This document shows, piece by piece, positions 41,636 through 50,893 of a DNA stretch of 64,000 bases (position 1 is its first letter; each line of letters opens with the position of its first letter). A program made the position numbers and the translations under genes. The notes beneath the pieces are model-generated. The model worked only from the letters and a program-made list of their open reading frames with translations. It was not told the DNA's origin and ran no database searches. The DNA is from DATLEX01 sp035525015 (GTDB lineage Bacteria > Acidobacteriota > Thermoanaerobaculia > Gp7-AA8), in contig DATLFC010000074.1 in assembly GCA_035525015.1 (NCBI GenBank), positions 4,948 through 68,947 on the forward strand, in the 5' to 3' direction.

Positions 41636-43057
41636 TCAGGCCGGGAAGGCCCACGTCCGGATGAGCCGGCGGGTGAATTCGAGCCCCCGGACGAAGTACG
41701 CCACCCGGAGGCGCTCGTCGGCGGCATGGATGGACTCGCTCTGGAAAAAATCGACCGCGAAGGGATTGATTCCGTAGGCGTCGATTCCGCGCCGGCGCAG
41801 GAATCGTGAGTCGCTGGAGGAGCGACTCAGAAATTCCGTTCCGGCGGGCGCCTGAAACTCGGCCGATGCCTCGCGGGCCAGCAGCTCGTAGAACGGTGTG
41901 TTCGCCGAGGAGACCGGAACCGGCTCGGCGGCGTTGCGCACCCTCTCGATCCGCGCGCCGAACGGGGCGATGACTTCGGTAAGCCATTCGATCCGTCCGG
42001 CCGGCTCCTCGTCCGGCAGGCTGAGAAACGTCACGGCCATCCTGAAGTCGCCTTCCGGCCGCGGCTCGATCTGCCAGACGAACACGTTGTTCTGCGTCAG
42101 CTCGCGGTAGCCGATCGGGAGCCGCCAGAACTTTCCACGTGCGATCGTGCCGTCGATGTCGGCGAGCCATTCCCGAAACTGGATCCGCTGCGGCGCAATG
42201 TCGCGAAAAAAACGACGGACTTCCGGCAGCACGCGATGTGGCTCGGGGTCGGGGGTGAACCACGGTTCCAGGGCGATCCGTGCCTGCTGGAGTTGCCCGC
42301 GCGCCGGCGCGACGACCTCGACCGTGGTGTGGATCTTCGACCCGACTTCGATTCCGTAATACGTCACCCGCTCGGCCGACATCTCGGTGATGCCGCCTTC
42401 GTTCAGCGCGTAGCGGACGCCCTCCACGACGTGCGGCCGGTGCTCGAGCAGCCACTTCATGCCCCAGGTCCCGCCGGCCTCTTCATCGGCCACGGCCAGG
42501 AAGACGAGATCGTGTTCCGGCTGACGCCCGCTCGCGGCGACGTCGAGGAATGCGCGGAGGAACACGATGCCGACGCTCTTCATGTCGAGTGCACCGCGGC
42601 CGTAGAGGTGATCGAGCCGGATGACTCCTTCGAACGGCGGATGCGACCACTCCGCCTCTCTGGCCGGTGCCACATCGATGTGATGCAGCAGGAGGAGACC
42701 CGATCCGTCGCGCTTCCCCTCGATACGCGCGTAGACGTTTCCGCGCCCGGGAGCGGACTCGATGACCTCGGCCTCCAGTCCCGCGGCGCGGATCAGTCCC
42801 GCCAGCCACTGCGCGGCCGGCATTTCGTTGCCGGGTGGATTCGAAGTGTCGAAGCGGATGTACTGCCGGACCAGTTCCACTTCCGGCGTGACGACGGTCG
42901 GCGTGGGGATGTAGGTGGCCTCGCGCTCGTGCTCCTCATCGAGGCGCTGCGAGTAGAGCCAGAGCCCGGCCGTCAGTGCCGCAGCGACGAGCACGACGAT
43001 CGCGGCGACGATTCGTTCGTTGCGGTGCCGCCGTTTCCGTTCTTCAGGTGAGCGCAA
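41636..43057 (-). CDS. M20-family metallopeptidase with membrane anchor
   Basis: A 473-residue protein. An N-terminal transmembrane helix (IVAAIVVLVAAALTAGLWL) precedes an M20/M28-type catalytic domain: HHIDVAP (metal ligand His/Asp), GRGALDMKSVG, DEEAGGTWG and a dimerisation insert. It resembles carboxypeptidase/deacylase members such as CPS1-like proteins. The substrate is not predictable. It starts at a TTG that overlaps the 3' end of the YfhO-like gene by 14 bases and is the last gene of the long operon. Confidence 0.87.
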   Translation of the reverse strand: MRSPEERKRRHRNERIVAAIVVLVAAALTAGLWLYSQRLDEEHEREATYIPTPTVVTPEVELVRQYIRFDTSNPPGNEMPAAQWLAGLIRAAGLEAEVIESAPGRGNVYARIEGKRDGSGLLLLHHIDVAPAREAEWSHPPFEGVIRLDHLYGRGALDMKSVGIVFLRAFLDVAASGRQPEHDLVFLAVADEEAGGTWGMKWLLEHRPHVVEGVRYALNEGGITEMSAERVTYYGIEVGSKIHTTVEVVAPARGQLQQARIALEPWFTPDPEPHRVLPEVRRFFRDIAPQRIQFREWLADIDGTIARGKFWRLPIGYRELTQNNVFVWQIEPRPEGDFRMAVTFLSLPDEEPAGRIEWLTEVIAPFGARIERVRNAAEPVPVSSANTPFYELLAREASAEFQAPAGTEFLSRSSSDSRFLRRRGIDAYGINPFAVDFFQSESIHAADERLRVAYFVRGLEFTRRLIRTWAFPA

Positions 43058-45386
43058 CGTTCCTCCGGAGGAGAGCGGTCAGCGCGAGGAGAGCCACCGC
43101 TGCCGCGCTGATCGCCGCGCCGAGCTCGATCACTCGATTCCGGTAACGCATCGCCACCCGGTGTGTTCCACGCTCGACGACGATTCCCTGAAACCCGATG
43201 TTCGTGACGACCGGTGGGACCGGTCTGCCGTCGATCGAGACGCGCCAGTGGCGGTGCGGGGTGACGCTCATGACCAGAAACGACTTCCCGGCGGCCTCGA
43301 CGTCGATCGACGCGCGGTTGGCGGTCTCGCGTACGGCGAGCACCTTCCCGTCAGCGGGTCTGAAGGGGCGGCCCTCGATGAAGGCAACGCGCGGGCCGTG
43401 GCGGCCGGCGACGAGATGGTGGACGAATTCCGCCCGGCCGCTGATGGGCACCAGCTGATCGGCGAAGTAATAGCGCGGGTGGTGTTCCCTCTCGACGAAG
43501 CGCACGGGGCGCGAGCTCTCGTAATCTGACGCGCCGGCCGGCGTCTGGTTCTCCACGACTCCGACGTACCAGGCGTTGGCCATGGCCAGAAACGGCGTCA
43601 GCCAGTCCTGCCGGCCAGCGTTGCGCACGTCCCACATCGCTCTCGTGAATTCGGTCGACGGAGCGAGTGCCGTCTCGTCGTAGTCGCGTTCGAGCACCGT
43701 CTGCAGATCGTACGCGGCCGGCATCATCGGGAAAAGACCGTTCTTGACGATCCAGTACCTGGCGTCGCGCTGCGGGTATTCGAAACCGATCGTGTCCCCG
43801 CTTTGCCAGTCGGCGAGATGGAAGATTCGATAGGCGTTCCGGTCGGGATGAAACCCATCCACCACGGGCGGCGTGGATGTGAAGAACCCCCCCGGCATCC
43901 GTGGATTCAGTTCCCGGACTACGAATCCGAGGTCGGCGATCACAAACAGAAGCGCTGCGCCGGCCCAGATCGTACGGCGGGACCGCACCGCGGTGGCGAC
44001 GATCACGAAAAGAACGAGGCCGCGCCCCGCCGCGACGCTCCAGCCGGTCCAGGCGATGCCGGCCAACTGCACGGTGGCGGGATCCGCGCGGTCGAGACCG
44101 AAAAAGCCGGTCCACATCGTCAGAGAAGCCGGCCACAATCCCAGAAGCGACATGGCGGCGGCGGTGAGGGCCGTGGCAAGGGCGAATCCGGCCGCCGCGG
44201 ATCGAATCGCCTTGTCTTCGTCGAGCAGCCGTTCGCAGACGCTGGCCGCGAAGACCGTGAGGACGAAGATCGCCATCAGAAGAAACTTTTCGGGATAGCG
44301 GATCTTCGTCGCCACGCCTGCGTCGTAGAGCAGGCGGAGGAGCGGTGTGTGGCTGCCGAGAGCCAGGAGCAGCGAAATCACCGTGACCGCGGCGACGAAC
44401 GAGGTTCCGCGGGTGCGCCGGACGAATCCGGCGGCCGCCAGCGCGACGACGGCCAGGCCGGGGTAGATGCTGAAGAGGAACGGAGCACCCATGGGGGCGT
44501 ACAGCCGGCCGCCCCAGTAGCGGATGTCGCCATCGCGCTGCACATGGCCGAGGAAGTTGGGGAAGACGAACTCGATCAGCTTCCCCCAGGGAGTGCTCCA
44601 CGCCTCGACCAGCTGGAAGGGAAACGAATGTGCGCGCGCGGAATCGCCGGCGTGATCGATCGCCGGAAGCAGCTGCACGGCACCGACCGCGAACGCCGCT
44701 CCGGCGATGAGCGCGATCCAGCCGATGTTGGCCGCCACCGCGAGGCCGCGCGCTTCCGATCGGAGGCCGCGGTAGATCGCATACATACCGAGGAGAAAGC
44801 CGGTCTGCAGGAGCGTGGTCGGCTCCGCCACGAGGCACTGCAGTCCGAAAAAGAGTGCGGCGAGCGCGAAGTCGCGCGGCCGTCTGTCGATCAGGAACCG
44901 GCGGACGAAGAGACACGTCGCCGGCAGCCAGGCGGCGCAGAAGAGGATCGGCAGCAGGTTGATCCAGGAGAGAACGAGGCCGCCCATCCCCCAGGAGAGG
45001 GCGCCGAAGCAGGCCGCCGGTGCCCGGATGCGCATCGAGCGCAGCAGCGCGTACATCGCCAGCAGCGCGACGTAGATGTGCACGAGGATGTGCAGCCGGT
45101 ACCCGAGATCGAAGTCCGGGAGCATGAGCAGCCAGGTGAGTGGATAGAAGATCTCGTGTTCCGGATTGGCGGCCAGCGGCTGTCCGGCGTGGAAGTAGCG
45201 GTTCCAGAGGGGGAACTCGCCGCCTTCGACGATCCGGCCGTAAATCTGCTTCGTGGGGTAGTAGTAGCGGGTCAGATCGCGCGCGGCGAAATTCGTGAGG
45301 CCCAGCAGCACGTCGCCGAAGAAGAGCGTCGGCAGCAGGAGAAGGAGGGCGACGGCGAGGAGATCGTGCCGCTGCGGGGCCCTCAT
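43044..45386 (-). CDS. YfhO-like GT-C membrane protein (tandem copy 1)
   Basis: A 780-residue protein with about 13 hydrophobic spans and a large C-terminal extracytoplasmic domain. The opening DLTRYYYPTKQIYG, FPLWNRYFHAGQPLAANPEHEIFYP and VAEPTTLLQTG segments are shared with the next two genes. YfhO in Bacillus subtilis transfers GlcNAc from undecaprenyl phosphate to teichoic acid; a comparable lipid-to-glycan or protein transfer is inferred here. ATGA coupling to the next gene upstream (start 45386). Confidence 0.87.
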   Translation of the reverse strand: MRAPQRHDLLAVALLLLLPTLFFGDVLLGLTNFAARDLTRYYYPTKQIYGRIVEGGEFPLWNRYFHAGQPLAANPEHEIFYPLTWLLMLPDFDLGYRLHILVHIYVALLAMYALLRSMRIRAPAACFGALSWGMGGLVLSWINLLPILFCAAWLPATCLFVRRFLIDRRPRDFALAALFFGLQCLVAEPTTLLQTGFLLGMYAIYRGLRSEARGLAVAANIGWIALIAGAAFAVGAVQLLPAIDHAGDSARAHSFPFQLVEAWSTPWGKLIEFVFPNFLGHVQRDGDIRYWGGRLYAPMGAPFLFSIYPGLAVVALAAAGFVRRTRGTSFVAAVTVISLLLALGSHTPLLRLLYDAGVATKIRYPEKFLLMAIFVLTVFAASVCERLLDEDKAIRSAAAGFALATALTAAAMSLLGLWPASLTMWTGFFGLDRADPATVQLAGIAWTGWSVAAGRGLVLFVIVATAVRSRRTIWAGAALLFVIADLGFVVRELNPRMPGGFFTSTPPVVDGFHPDRNAYRIFHLADWQSGDTIGFEYPQRDARYWIVKNGLFPMMPAAYDLQTVLERDYDETALAPSTEFTRAMWDVRNAGRQDWLTPFLAMANAWYVGVVENQTPAGASDYESSRPVRFVEREHHPRYYFADQLVPISGRAEFVHHLVAGRHGPRVAFIEGRPFRPADGKVLAVRETANRASIDVEAAGKSFLVMSVTPHRHWRVSIDGRPVPPVVTNIGFQGIVVERGTHRVAMRYRNRVIELGAAISAAAVALLALTALLRRNVALT

Positions 45387-47722
45387 TCGGCCTCAGCTCG
45401 CCTGGGCCGCCGGGACGGAACGGCCGCGGCGACCAGAAGCATCACCGCCGCCGCGGCACTCACCGGCCACACCGCCGCGATCACACCGTTTCGATACTGC
45501 ATCGCCACGCGATGACGCCCGGCCGGCACCACCACTCCCTGGTATCCGATGTTCGTCACGACCGGCCGGACCTTTCTGCCGTCGATTGTGACATGCCAGT
45601 ACTTGTGGGGGGTGACGCTCATGACCAGAAACGCCCGGCCGCCCGCGAGGACATCGATGACGGCGGTATTCGGCGACTCCGAGACCGCGAGCACCTCGCC
45701 CGCAGCAGGGGCGAAGCCGCTGCCTGTCACGAATGCGACCCGGCCGGCATGGGAGCCGGCGGTCACTTTGCGCACGAAGTCGTCGAGATCGGCGACGGGC
45801 ACGATCTGGTCGGCGAAGTAGTAGCGCGGATGGCGCCCGACCTCGACGAACTCCACCGGCTCCGCGCGCGTGTAGTCGCCGCCGACGCGATCCCGCTCCT
45901 CTTCGAACGGCCGGAACACGGCCCGATACCGGACGTTCGACATCGCCACGAATGGACGCCACCAGTCCGGACGCCCTTCCGCTCGGACCTGCAGCATCGC
46001 GGCCGTCAGGTCGCGCGTCGGCAGAAGCGCGGTCTCGTCGTAGTCGCGCTCGAGCGCGGTCCGGATCCCCCATGCCGCCGGCATCGGAGGGAAAAGACCG
46101 TTGCGCACGACGAAGTAGGGAGCAACGCCTCCTGAGAAATACCGCCGCCCTTCGGGACCGCCGGCGCCCCAGTCGGCTTCGTGGAAGAGGCGGTAGTCAT
46201 CACGATCCGGCAGCAGCGGATGCAGCGACGGCGGTGCCTCGGTGAAAAACGCGGACGGCAGGCGCGGGTTGATCTGCTGCGCGATCCTGCCGACATCCCA
46301 GCAGACGAAGAGGAGTCCCGCCGCGAGCCAGAGATGCTTCCGCGCCATGCGCATGGTGACGAGGAGGATGAAGAGGAGAAAGCCATGGAGTGCGGCCATC
46401 ATCCAGTCGCTCCAGGCCATCGCCCCGAGCGCCATGGTGAATTCGTTCGACGGGAGCCCGAACGTGCCGAGCCATACGTCGGGGCGCATCCGCACCAGAA
46501 GCGAGACCGCGGCGGCGAGGAGGGCGGTGGCCAGGGCGAAGGCAGCGGCGGCCGCGCGGATCCGTTCGTCGCCCTCCAGCGCGCCGGCGAGCATCCGCGC
46601 GGCGAGCACGCTGATCGCGAAGATCGCGAGGAGGATGAACTTCTCCGGATAGCGGACCGACGTGGCGATGCCCGCGTCGTACAGGAATCGCAGCAGCGGC
46701 GTGTGACCGCCGGCCGCCATCAGAACCGAAAGGGCGACGAGTCCGAGCACGAAACGCCCCCCGCGCGGGCGTGCGAAGAAGGCGGCGGCAGCCAGCGCCG
46801 CGGCGGCCAGCCCCGGGTAGATGCTGTAGACGAATGGAGAGGTTCTCGGCTCGTACAGCCGTGCACCCCAGTAGGCCATCTCCACTCCGGCGCGGCCGAG
46901 CACGTTCGGGTAGACGAGCTCGAGGAGTTTCGCCCACGGCATGCTCCACGTCTGGACGAGCGCGAACTCGAACGGCCGTGCCCGGGCCGAGTCGCCGAGA
47001 TGATCGGCGGCGGCCAGCAGTTGCACGGCGCCGACGGCGGCGCCGCAGAGACCGACCAGCGCGACGAGGCCGATGTTGCGAAGCGTCCGTCCGTCGCGCC
47101 ATCCTCTGTACAAGCCGTACAGACCGATCAGGAGCGCGGTCTGGAGAAGCGTCGTCGGTTCGGCGACCAGACACTGGATCCCCAGGAAGAGCGCCGCCAG
47201 AGCGAAGTCGCGCCGGTTCGGCTGCAGGAGCAGACGCCTCGCGAACAGAGCCGTCAGCGGCAGCCACGCCGCGCAGAAGAGGATCGGCAGCAGGTTGACG
47301 TAAGAGAGGAAGAGGCCGCCCATTCCCCAGGAGCTGGCCCCGAACACGGCCGGCGCCGCGCGCAGCCGCATCGACCGCAGCAGGGCATACATCCCCAGCA
47401 GGGCGATGTAGATGTGGAGGAGGATGTGCAGCCGGTACCCGAGATCGTAGTCGGGGAGCATCAGCAGCCAGGTCGGCGGATAGAAGATCTCGTGCTCGGG
47501 ATTGGCGGCCAGCGGCTGCCCGGCGTGGAAGTAGGGGTTCCAGAGCGGGAACTCCCCCTGCCGGACGATGTGCCGGTAGACCTGCTTGGTCGGGTAGTAG
47601 TAGCGGGTCAGATCGCGCGCCGCGAAGTTGCGGAATCCGAGCAGCACGTCGCCGAACAGCAGCGTCGGCAGAAAGAGAAGAAGAGCGACGGCGAGGAGGT
47701 CGTGCCGCCGCACCGCGTTCAT
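45383..47722 (-). CDS. YfhO-like GT-C membrane protein (tandem copy 2)
   Basis: A 779-residue paralogue with the same domain plan: GYRLHILLHIYIALLGMYAL, WGMGGLFLSYVNLLPILFCA and the terminal VVTNIGYQGVVVPAGRHRVAM. The start at 47722 overlaps the next gene's stop by 4 bases; the frame stays open beyond but shadows that gene. Long near-identical segments with copy 3 in the C-terminal domain (around 45555 and 47895) indicate recent duplication or gene conversion. Confidence 0.87.
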   Translation of the reverse strand: MNAVRRHDLLAVALLLFLPTLLFGDVLLGFRNFAARDLTRYYYPTKQVYRHIVRQGEFPLWNPYFHAGQPLAANPEHEIFYPPTWLLMLPDYDLGYRLHILLHIYIALLGMYALLRSMRLRAAPAVFGASSWGMGGLFLSYVNLLPILFCAAWLPLTALFARRLLLQPNRRDFALAALFLGIQCLVAEPTTLLQTALLIGLYGLYRGWRDGRTLRNIGLVALVGLCGAAVGAVQLLAAADHLGDSARARPFEFALVQTWSMPWAKLLELVYPNVLGRAGVEMAYWGARLYEPRTSPFVYSIYPGLAAAALAAAAFFARPRGGRFVLGLVALSVLMAAGGHTPLLRFLYDAGIATSVRYPEKFILLAIFAISVLAARMLAGALEGDERIRAAAAAFALATALLAAAVSLLVRMRPDVWLGTFGLPSNEFTMALGAMAWSDWMMAALHGFLLFILLVTMRMARKHLWLAAGLLFVCWDVGRIAQQINPRLPSAFFTEAPPSLHPLLPDRDDYRLFHEADWGAGGPEGRRYFSGGVAPYFVVRNGLFPPMPAAWGIRTALERDYDETALLPTRDLTAAMLQVRAEGRPDWWRPFVAMSNVRYRAVFRPFEEERDRVGGDYTRAEPVEFVEVGRHPRYYFADQIVPVADLDDFVRKVTAGSHAGRVAFVTGSGFAPAAGEVLAVSESPNTAVIDVLAGGRAFLVMSVTPHKYWHVTIDGRKVRPVVTNIGYQGVVVPAGRHRVAMQYRNGVIAAVWPVSAAAAVMLLVAAAVPSRRPRRAEAE

Positions 47723-50085
47723 GCCGGTTCGGCCGCCGGGAGGGGGCGTCGTCGTGCAAAGACGGCCACGAGAATGAGGAGCGTGGCGGCGGTCGCGCTG
47801 ACCGGCATCCCGACGGCGATCCTGTCGTTGCGGTACTGCATCGCCACACGATGCCGCCCCGGCGGTACCACCACGCCCTGATATCCGATGTTCGTCACGA
47901 CCGGCTGGACCTTTCTGCCGTCGATTGTGACACGCCAGTACTTGTGAGGCGTCACGCTCATGACCAGAAAGGCGCGCCCGTCGGTCTCGACGTCGATCAC
48001 CGCGCTGTTCGACCGCTCGCGCAGACCGACGACCTTCCCGTTCGCCGGCACGAACGGCTGCAGCTGCACGAACGCGACGCGCTCGCTGTAGTCTTCGCCG
48101 GCCAGCTTCTTCACGAAATCCTTCCGGTCGCGGATCTGCACGAGCTGATCGGCGAAGTAGTAGCGCGGGTAGTGCTTCCCTTCGATGAAGCGGACCGGAA
48201 TCGACTTCGTGAAGTCGCCCTTCGTCCTCTTCTTCTCTTCCTCGAAGTCGCGATGGACGCCGCGGTACCACGCGTTCGACATCGCCATGAACGGCTGGTA
48301 CCAGTCCGCTTTCCCGGCGCGCTTCACGTCCCAGACCGACTCGGTCAGGTCGATGGTCGGCAGCAGCGCCGTCTTGTCGTAGTCGCGCTCGATGACCGTC
48401 CGCACTCCGTGTCCGACCGGCGTCATCGGGAAAAGGCCGTTGCGCACGACCCAGTAGACCGCGGCGCCGGTTGAAAAGTATTTCCGCGCCATTTCATCGC
48501 CGCCGTACCAGTCCGCCTCATGAAAGACCCGATAGGCCGGCTGATCGGGATGGAGCGTCTGCACCGCCTCCGGCGTCCGGGTGAAGAAGCGGCGGGGCAT
48601 GCGGGGGTTGAGCTCGTGCATCACCGGTCCAAGGTCGGCGCACAGGAAGATCAGTCCGGCCGTCAGCCAGACCGTCCGGAACCGCGTGCCGATGGTGAGC
48701 AGGAGTCCGACCAGAACACCGCCGCGGACCGCGGCCACGATCCAGTCGACGCGCGAGAGCGCGATCATCCGGTTGGCGCCCGCTCCCTCGGCCAGCCCCC
48801 AGATCTTGCGAAACCCTTCGGCGTAGAGCGGTGTGAACGCGAGCGCCGCCAGGGCGGCCGCCACGACGGTCGTAGCCAGCGCGAATCCGGTGGCGGCCTC
48901 GCGCGCCCGTTCGTCGCCGGCGAGAAGCGTATCGAGAGTGTGCGCGGCGAAGACGATGATCGTGAAGACCGCGATGAGGATGAACTTCTCCGGATAGCGG
49001 ACCGACGTGGCCACGCCGGCGTCATAGAGAAGACGGAGAAGCGGCGTGTGTCCGCCGAGGGCGATGACCGTGGAGAACAGGACGAGAGCGAGGACGAACC
49101 ACCGTTCCCGCCCCCGGGTGAACACGCCGGCGACCGCGAGCGTGATCACCGCCAGGCCGCCGTAGATGCTGAAGAGGAACGGGGACCCCATGCCGGGATA
49201 GACGCCGCCGGCCCAGTACCACATGACGCGATCGACGGCGATGTGCCCGAGGAGGTTGGGGTAGACGAGCTCGGCGAACTTCGCCCACGGCATGCTCCAC
49301 GCCTTGACGAGGGAGAAGTCGAAGGCGCGCGCGCGCGCGGAGTCGCCGACGTGATCGATGGCCGCCAGCATCTGCACGGCGCCGACGGCGAACGCGCAGG
49401 CGGAGATCGCCGCGATCCAGCCGGTGTTGGCGAGCATTCTGCCGATTCCGCCGTCCTTCCACCCGCGGTACAGGCCATACGTGCCGATGAGAAACCCGGT
49501 CTGCATGACCGTGGTCGGCTCGGCGACGAGGAACTGCATCCCCAGCGAGAGGGCGCCGAGCGCGAAGTCGCGCGGGAGCTTCCACAGCAGAAAACGACGG
49601 ACGAACAGACAGGTCAGCGGCAGCCACGCCGCACAGAAGAGAATCGGCAGGAGGTTGATGTAGGAGAGGTATACGCCGCCGAGGCCGAAGCTCACCGCCC
49701 CGAAGAACGCGGCCGGCGGTGACAGGTCCATCGAGCGCAGCAGCGCGTACATGCCGAGCAGGCCGATGTAGATGTGCACGAGGATGTGCAGGCGGAATCC
49801 GTAGTCGTAGCTCGGAAGCAGGATGAGCCAGGTGAACGGATAGAAGATCTCGTGCTCCGGGTTGGCCGCGAGCGGCTGGCCGGCGTGGAAGTAGCGGTTC
49901 CAGAGCGGCAGCTCGCCGCCGAGTACGATCTCCCGGTAGATCTGCTTGGTCGGGTAGTAGTAGCGCGTCAGGTCGCGCATGTAGAAGTTGCCGAGCCCGG
50001 CAAGGACGTCGGCGAAGAAGAGAGTCGGAAGAAGGAGAAGAAGCGCGATCGCGAGCCGATCGGAACGGCGGGACGATCCGTTCAT
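47719..50085 (-). CDS. YfhO-like GT-C membrane protein (tandem copy 3)
   Basis: A 788-residue member of the same family, nearest to the GT2 gene. It begins MNGSSRRSDRL and shares the motif series DLTRYYYPTKQIYREIV, FHAGQPLAANPEHEIFYP and AEPTTVMQTG. The C-terminal extracytoplasmic domain ends in VVTNIGYQGVVVPPGRHRVAM. It is coupled to the GT2 gene by an ATGA overlap at 50082-50085, so donor synthesis and transfer could be made together. Confidence 0.87.
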   Translation of the reverse strand: MNGSSRRSDRLAIALLLLLPTLFFADVLAGLGNFYMRDLTRYYYPTKQIYREIVLGGELPLWNRYFHAGQPLAANPEHEIFYPFTWLILLPSYDYGFRLHILVHIYIGLLGMYALLRSMDLSPPAAFFGAVSFGLGGVYLSYINLLPILFCAAWLPLTCLFVRRFLLWKLPRDFALGALSLGMQFLVAEPTTVMQTGFLIGTYGLYRGWKDGGIGRMLANTGWIAAISACAFAVGAVQMLAAIDHVGDSARARAFDFSLVKAWSMPWAKFAELVYPNLLGHIAVDRVMWYWAGGVYPGMGSPFLFSIYGGLAVITLAVAGVFTRGRERWFVLALVLFSTVIALGGHTPLLRLLYDAGVATSVRYPEKFILIAVFTIIVFAAHTLDTLLAGDERAREAATGFALATTVVAAALAALAFTPLYAEGFRKIWGLAEGAGANRMIALSRVDWIVAAVRGGVLVGLLLTIGTRFRTVWLTAGLIFLCADLGPVMHELNPRMPRRFFTRTPEAVQTLHPDQPAYRVFHEADWYGGDEMARKYFSTGAAVYWVVRNGLFPMTPVGHGVRTVIERDYDKTALLPTIDLTESVWDVKRAGKADWYQPFMAMSNAWYRGVHRDFEEEKKRTKGDFTKSIPVRFIEGKHYPRYYFADQLVQIRDRKDFVKKLAGEDYSERVAFVQLQPFVPANGKVVGLRERSNSAVIDVETDGRAFLVMSVTPHKYWRVTIDGRKVQPVVTNIGYQGVVVPPGRHRVAMQYRNDRIAVGMPVSATAATLLILVAVFARRRPLPAAEPA

Positions 50086-50891
50086 CGCGTCGTCGGCGCG
50101 ACGTCCGGCGCGGCCGTCGAGACGGAGCGGGGGCGGAAGATCGGATGCGACCAGACGCCTTTCTTGTGCAGCTTGTACAGGACCATCGTCTTCAGGATGG
50201 CCAGACCATACCGGACCGAGCGCCAGAATCCGATCTGCGACGCCTCGTCGAAGTAGCGGGTCTGGATCGGCACTTCGCGGATGAGCATCCTGGCGGCCAC
50301 GCCCTGCGCGATGATCTCCGTGTCGAAGACGAAATCATCCGAGTTCGCCTCGAAGTGAACGCTTTCCAGGTAACGGCGCGAATAGGCGCGGAACCCGGAG
50401 TGGTACTCGGACAGGAAGACGTAGAACGTCGCGTTCTCCACCATCGTCAGAAAGAGGTTGGCGAAGTACTTCCACTTCGGCATCCCCCCTTCGATCGGAC
50501 GCCCGCCGAGCATGCGGGAGCCGAAGACGGCATCGCACTCGCCGCGCAGCAGCGGCTGGACGAGCTGGGGGATGATCTTCGGGTCGTACTGGTGATCGGG
50601 ATGCACCATCACGACGATGTCGCCGGTCATCTCGTCGAGGGCGGTCCGGTAGCAGGTCTTCTGGTTGCCGCCGTAACCCCGGTTCTGCGGGTGCACGATC
50701 GTGCGGATGCCGAGCTGCCGTGAGAGCTCGACGGTGCCGTCGCGCGAACGGTCATCGACCAGGAGAATCTCGTCGACCCAGTCCTTCGGGATGTCGTCGA
50801 ACGTGGCCTGCAGAGTCTTCTCGGCGTTGTACGCCGGCAGCACGGCCACGACTTTCTTCTCCCGCAGGGGCACGGCGCGCGAGGATAACAC
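50082..50891 (-). CDS. DPMS-like family 2 glycosyltransferase
   Basis: A 269-residue GT-A glycosyltransferase resembling dolichol-phosphate mannose synthase without its membrane tail: VVAVLPAYNAEKTLQ, the DDRSRDG and MVHPDHQYDP motifs with a DxD-like acid pair, and GNQKTCYRTAL. It would load a hexose on a polyprenyl phosphate carrier for nearby GT-C/YfhO proteins. Start uncertain: GTG at 50891 abuts the upstream gene, while GTG at 50873 has TATCCT 8 bases before it. Neither has a Shine-Dalgarno. Confidence 0.9.
   Translation of the reverse strand: MLSSRAVPLREKKVVAVLPAYNAEKTLQATFDDIPKDWVDEILLVDDRSRDGTVELSRQLGIRTIVHPQNRGYGGNQKTCYRTALDEMTGDIVVMVHPDHQYDPKIIPQLVQPLLRGECDAVFGSRMLGGRPIEGGMPKWKYFANLFLTMVENATFYVFLSEYHSGFRAYSRRYLESVHFEANSDDFVFDTEIIAQGVAARMLIREVPIQTRYFDEASQIGFWRSVRYGLAILKTMVLYKLHKKGVWSHPIFRPRSVSTAAPDVAPTTR
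50882..50887 (-). promoter_or_regulatory. Putative internal -10 hexamer (TATCCT) at the GT2 gene
   Basis: TATCCT lies 8 bases upstream of an in-frame GTG at 50873. It would support a leaderless internal promoter for the GT2-YfhO block, if the shorter start is used. Confidence 0.3.
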
Positions 50892-50893
50892 GG

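Noticed and set aside
43044..43057. Fourteen-base overlap as evidence of a frameshift between YfhO copy 1 and the M20 peptidase
   Set aside because: Both proteins are complete at their ends; a TTG start with coupling explains the overlap.
45416..48271. Frame of YfhO copy 2 staying open far upstream
   Set aside because: The upstream part is a shadow of copy 3. The family N-terminus and the ATGA overlap place the start at 47722.
49325..49340. Alternating GC run in YfhO copy 3
   Set aside because: It is ordinary Arg/Ala codon use in a high-GC gene, not a regulatory repeat.
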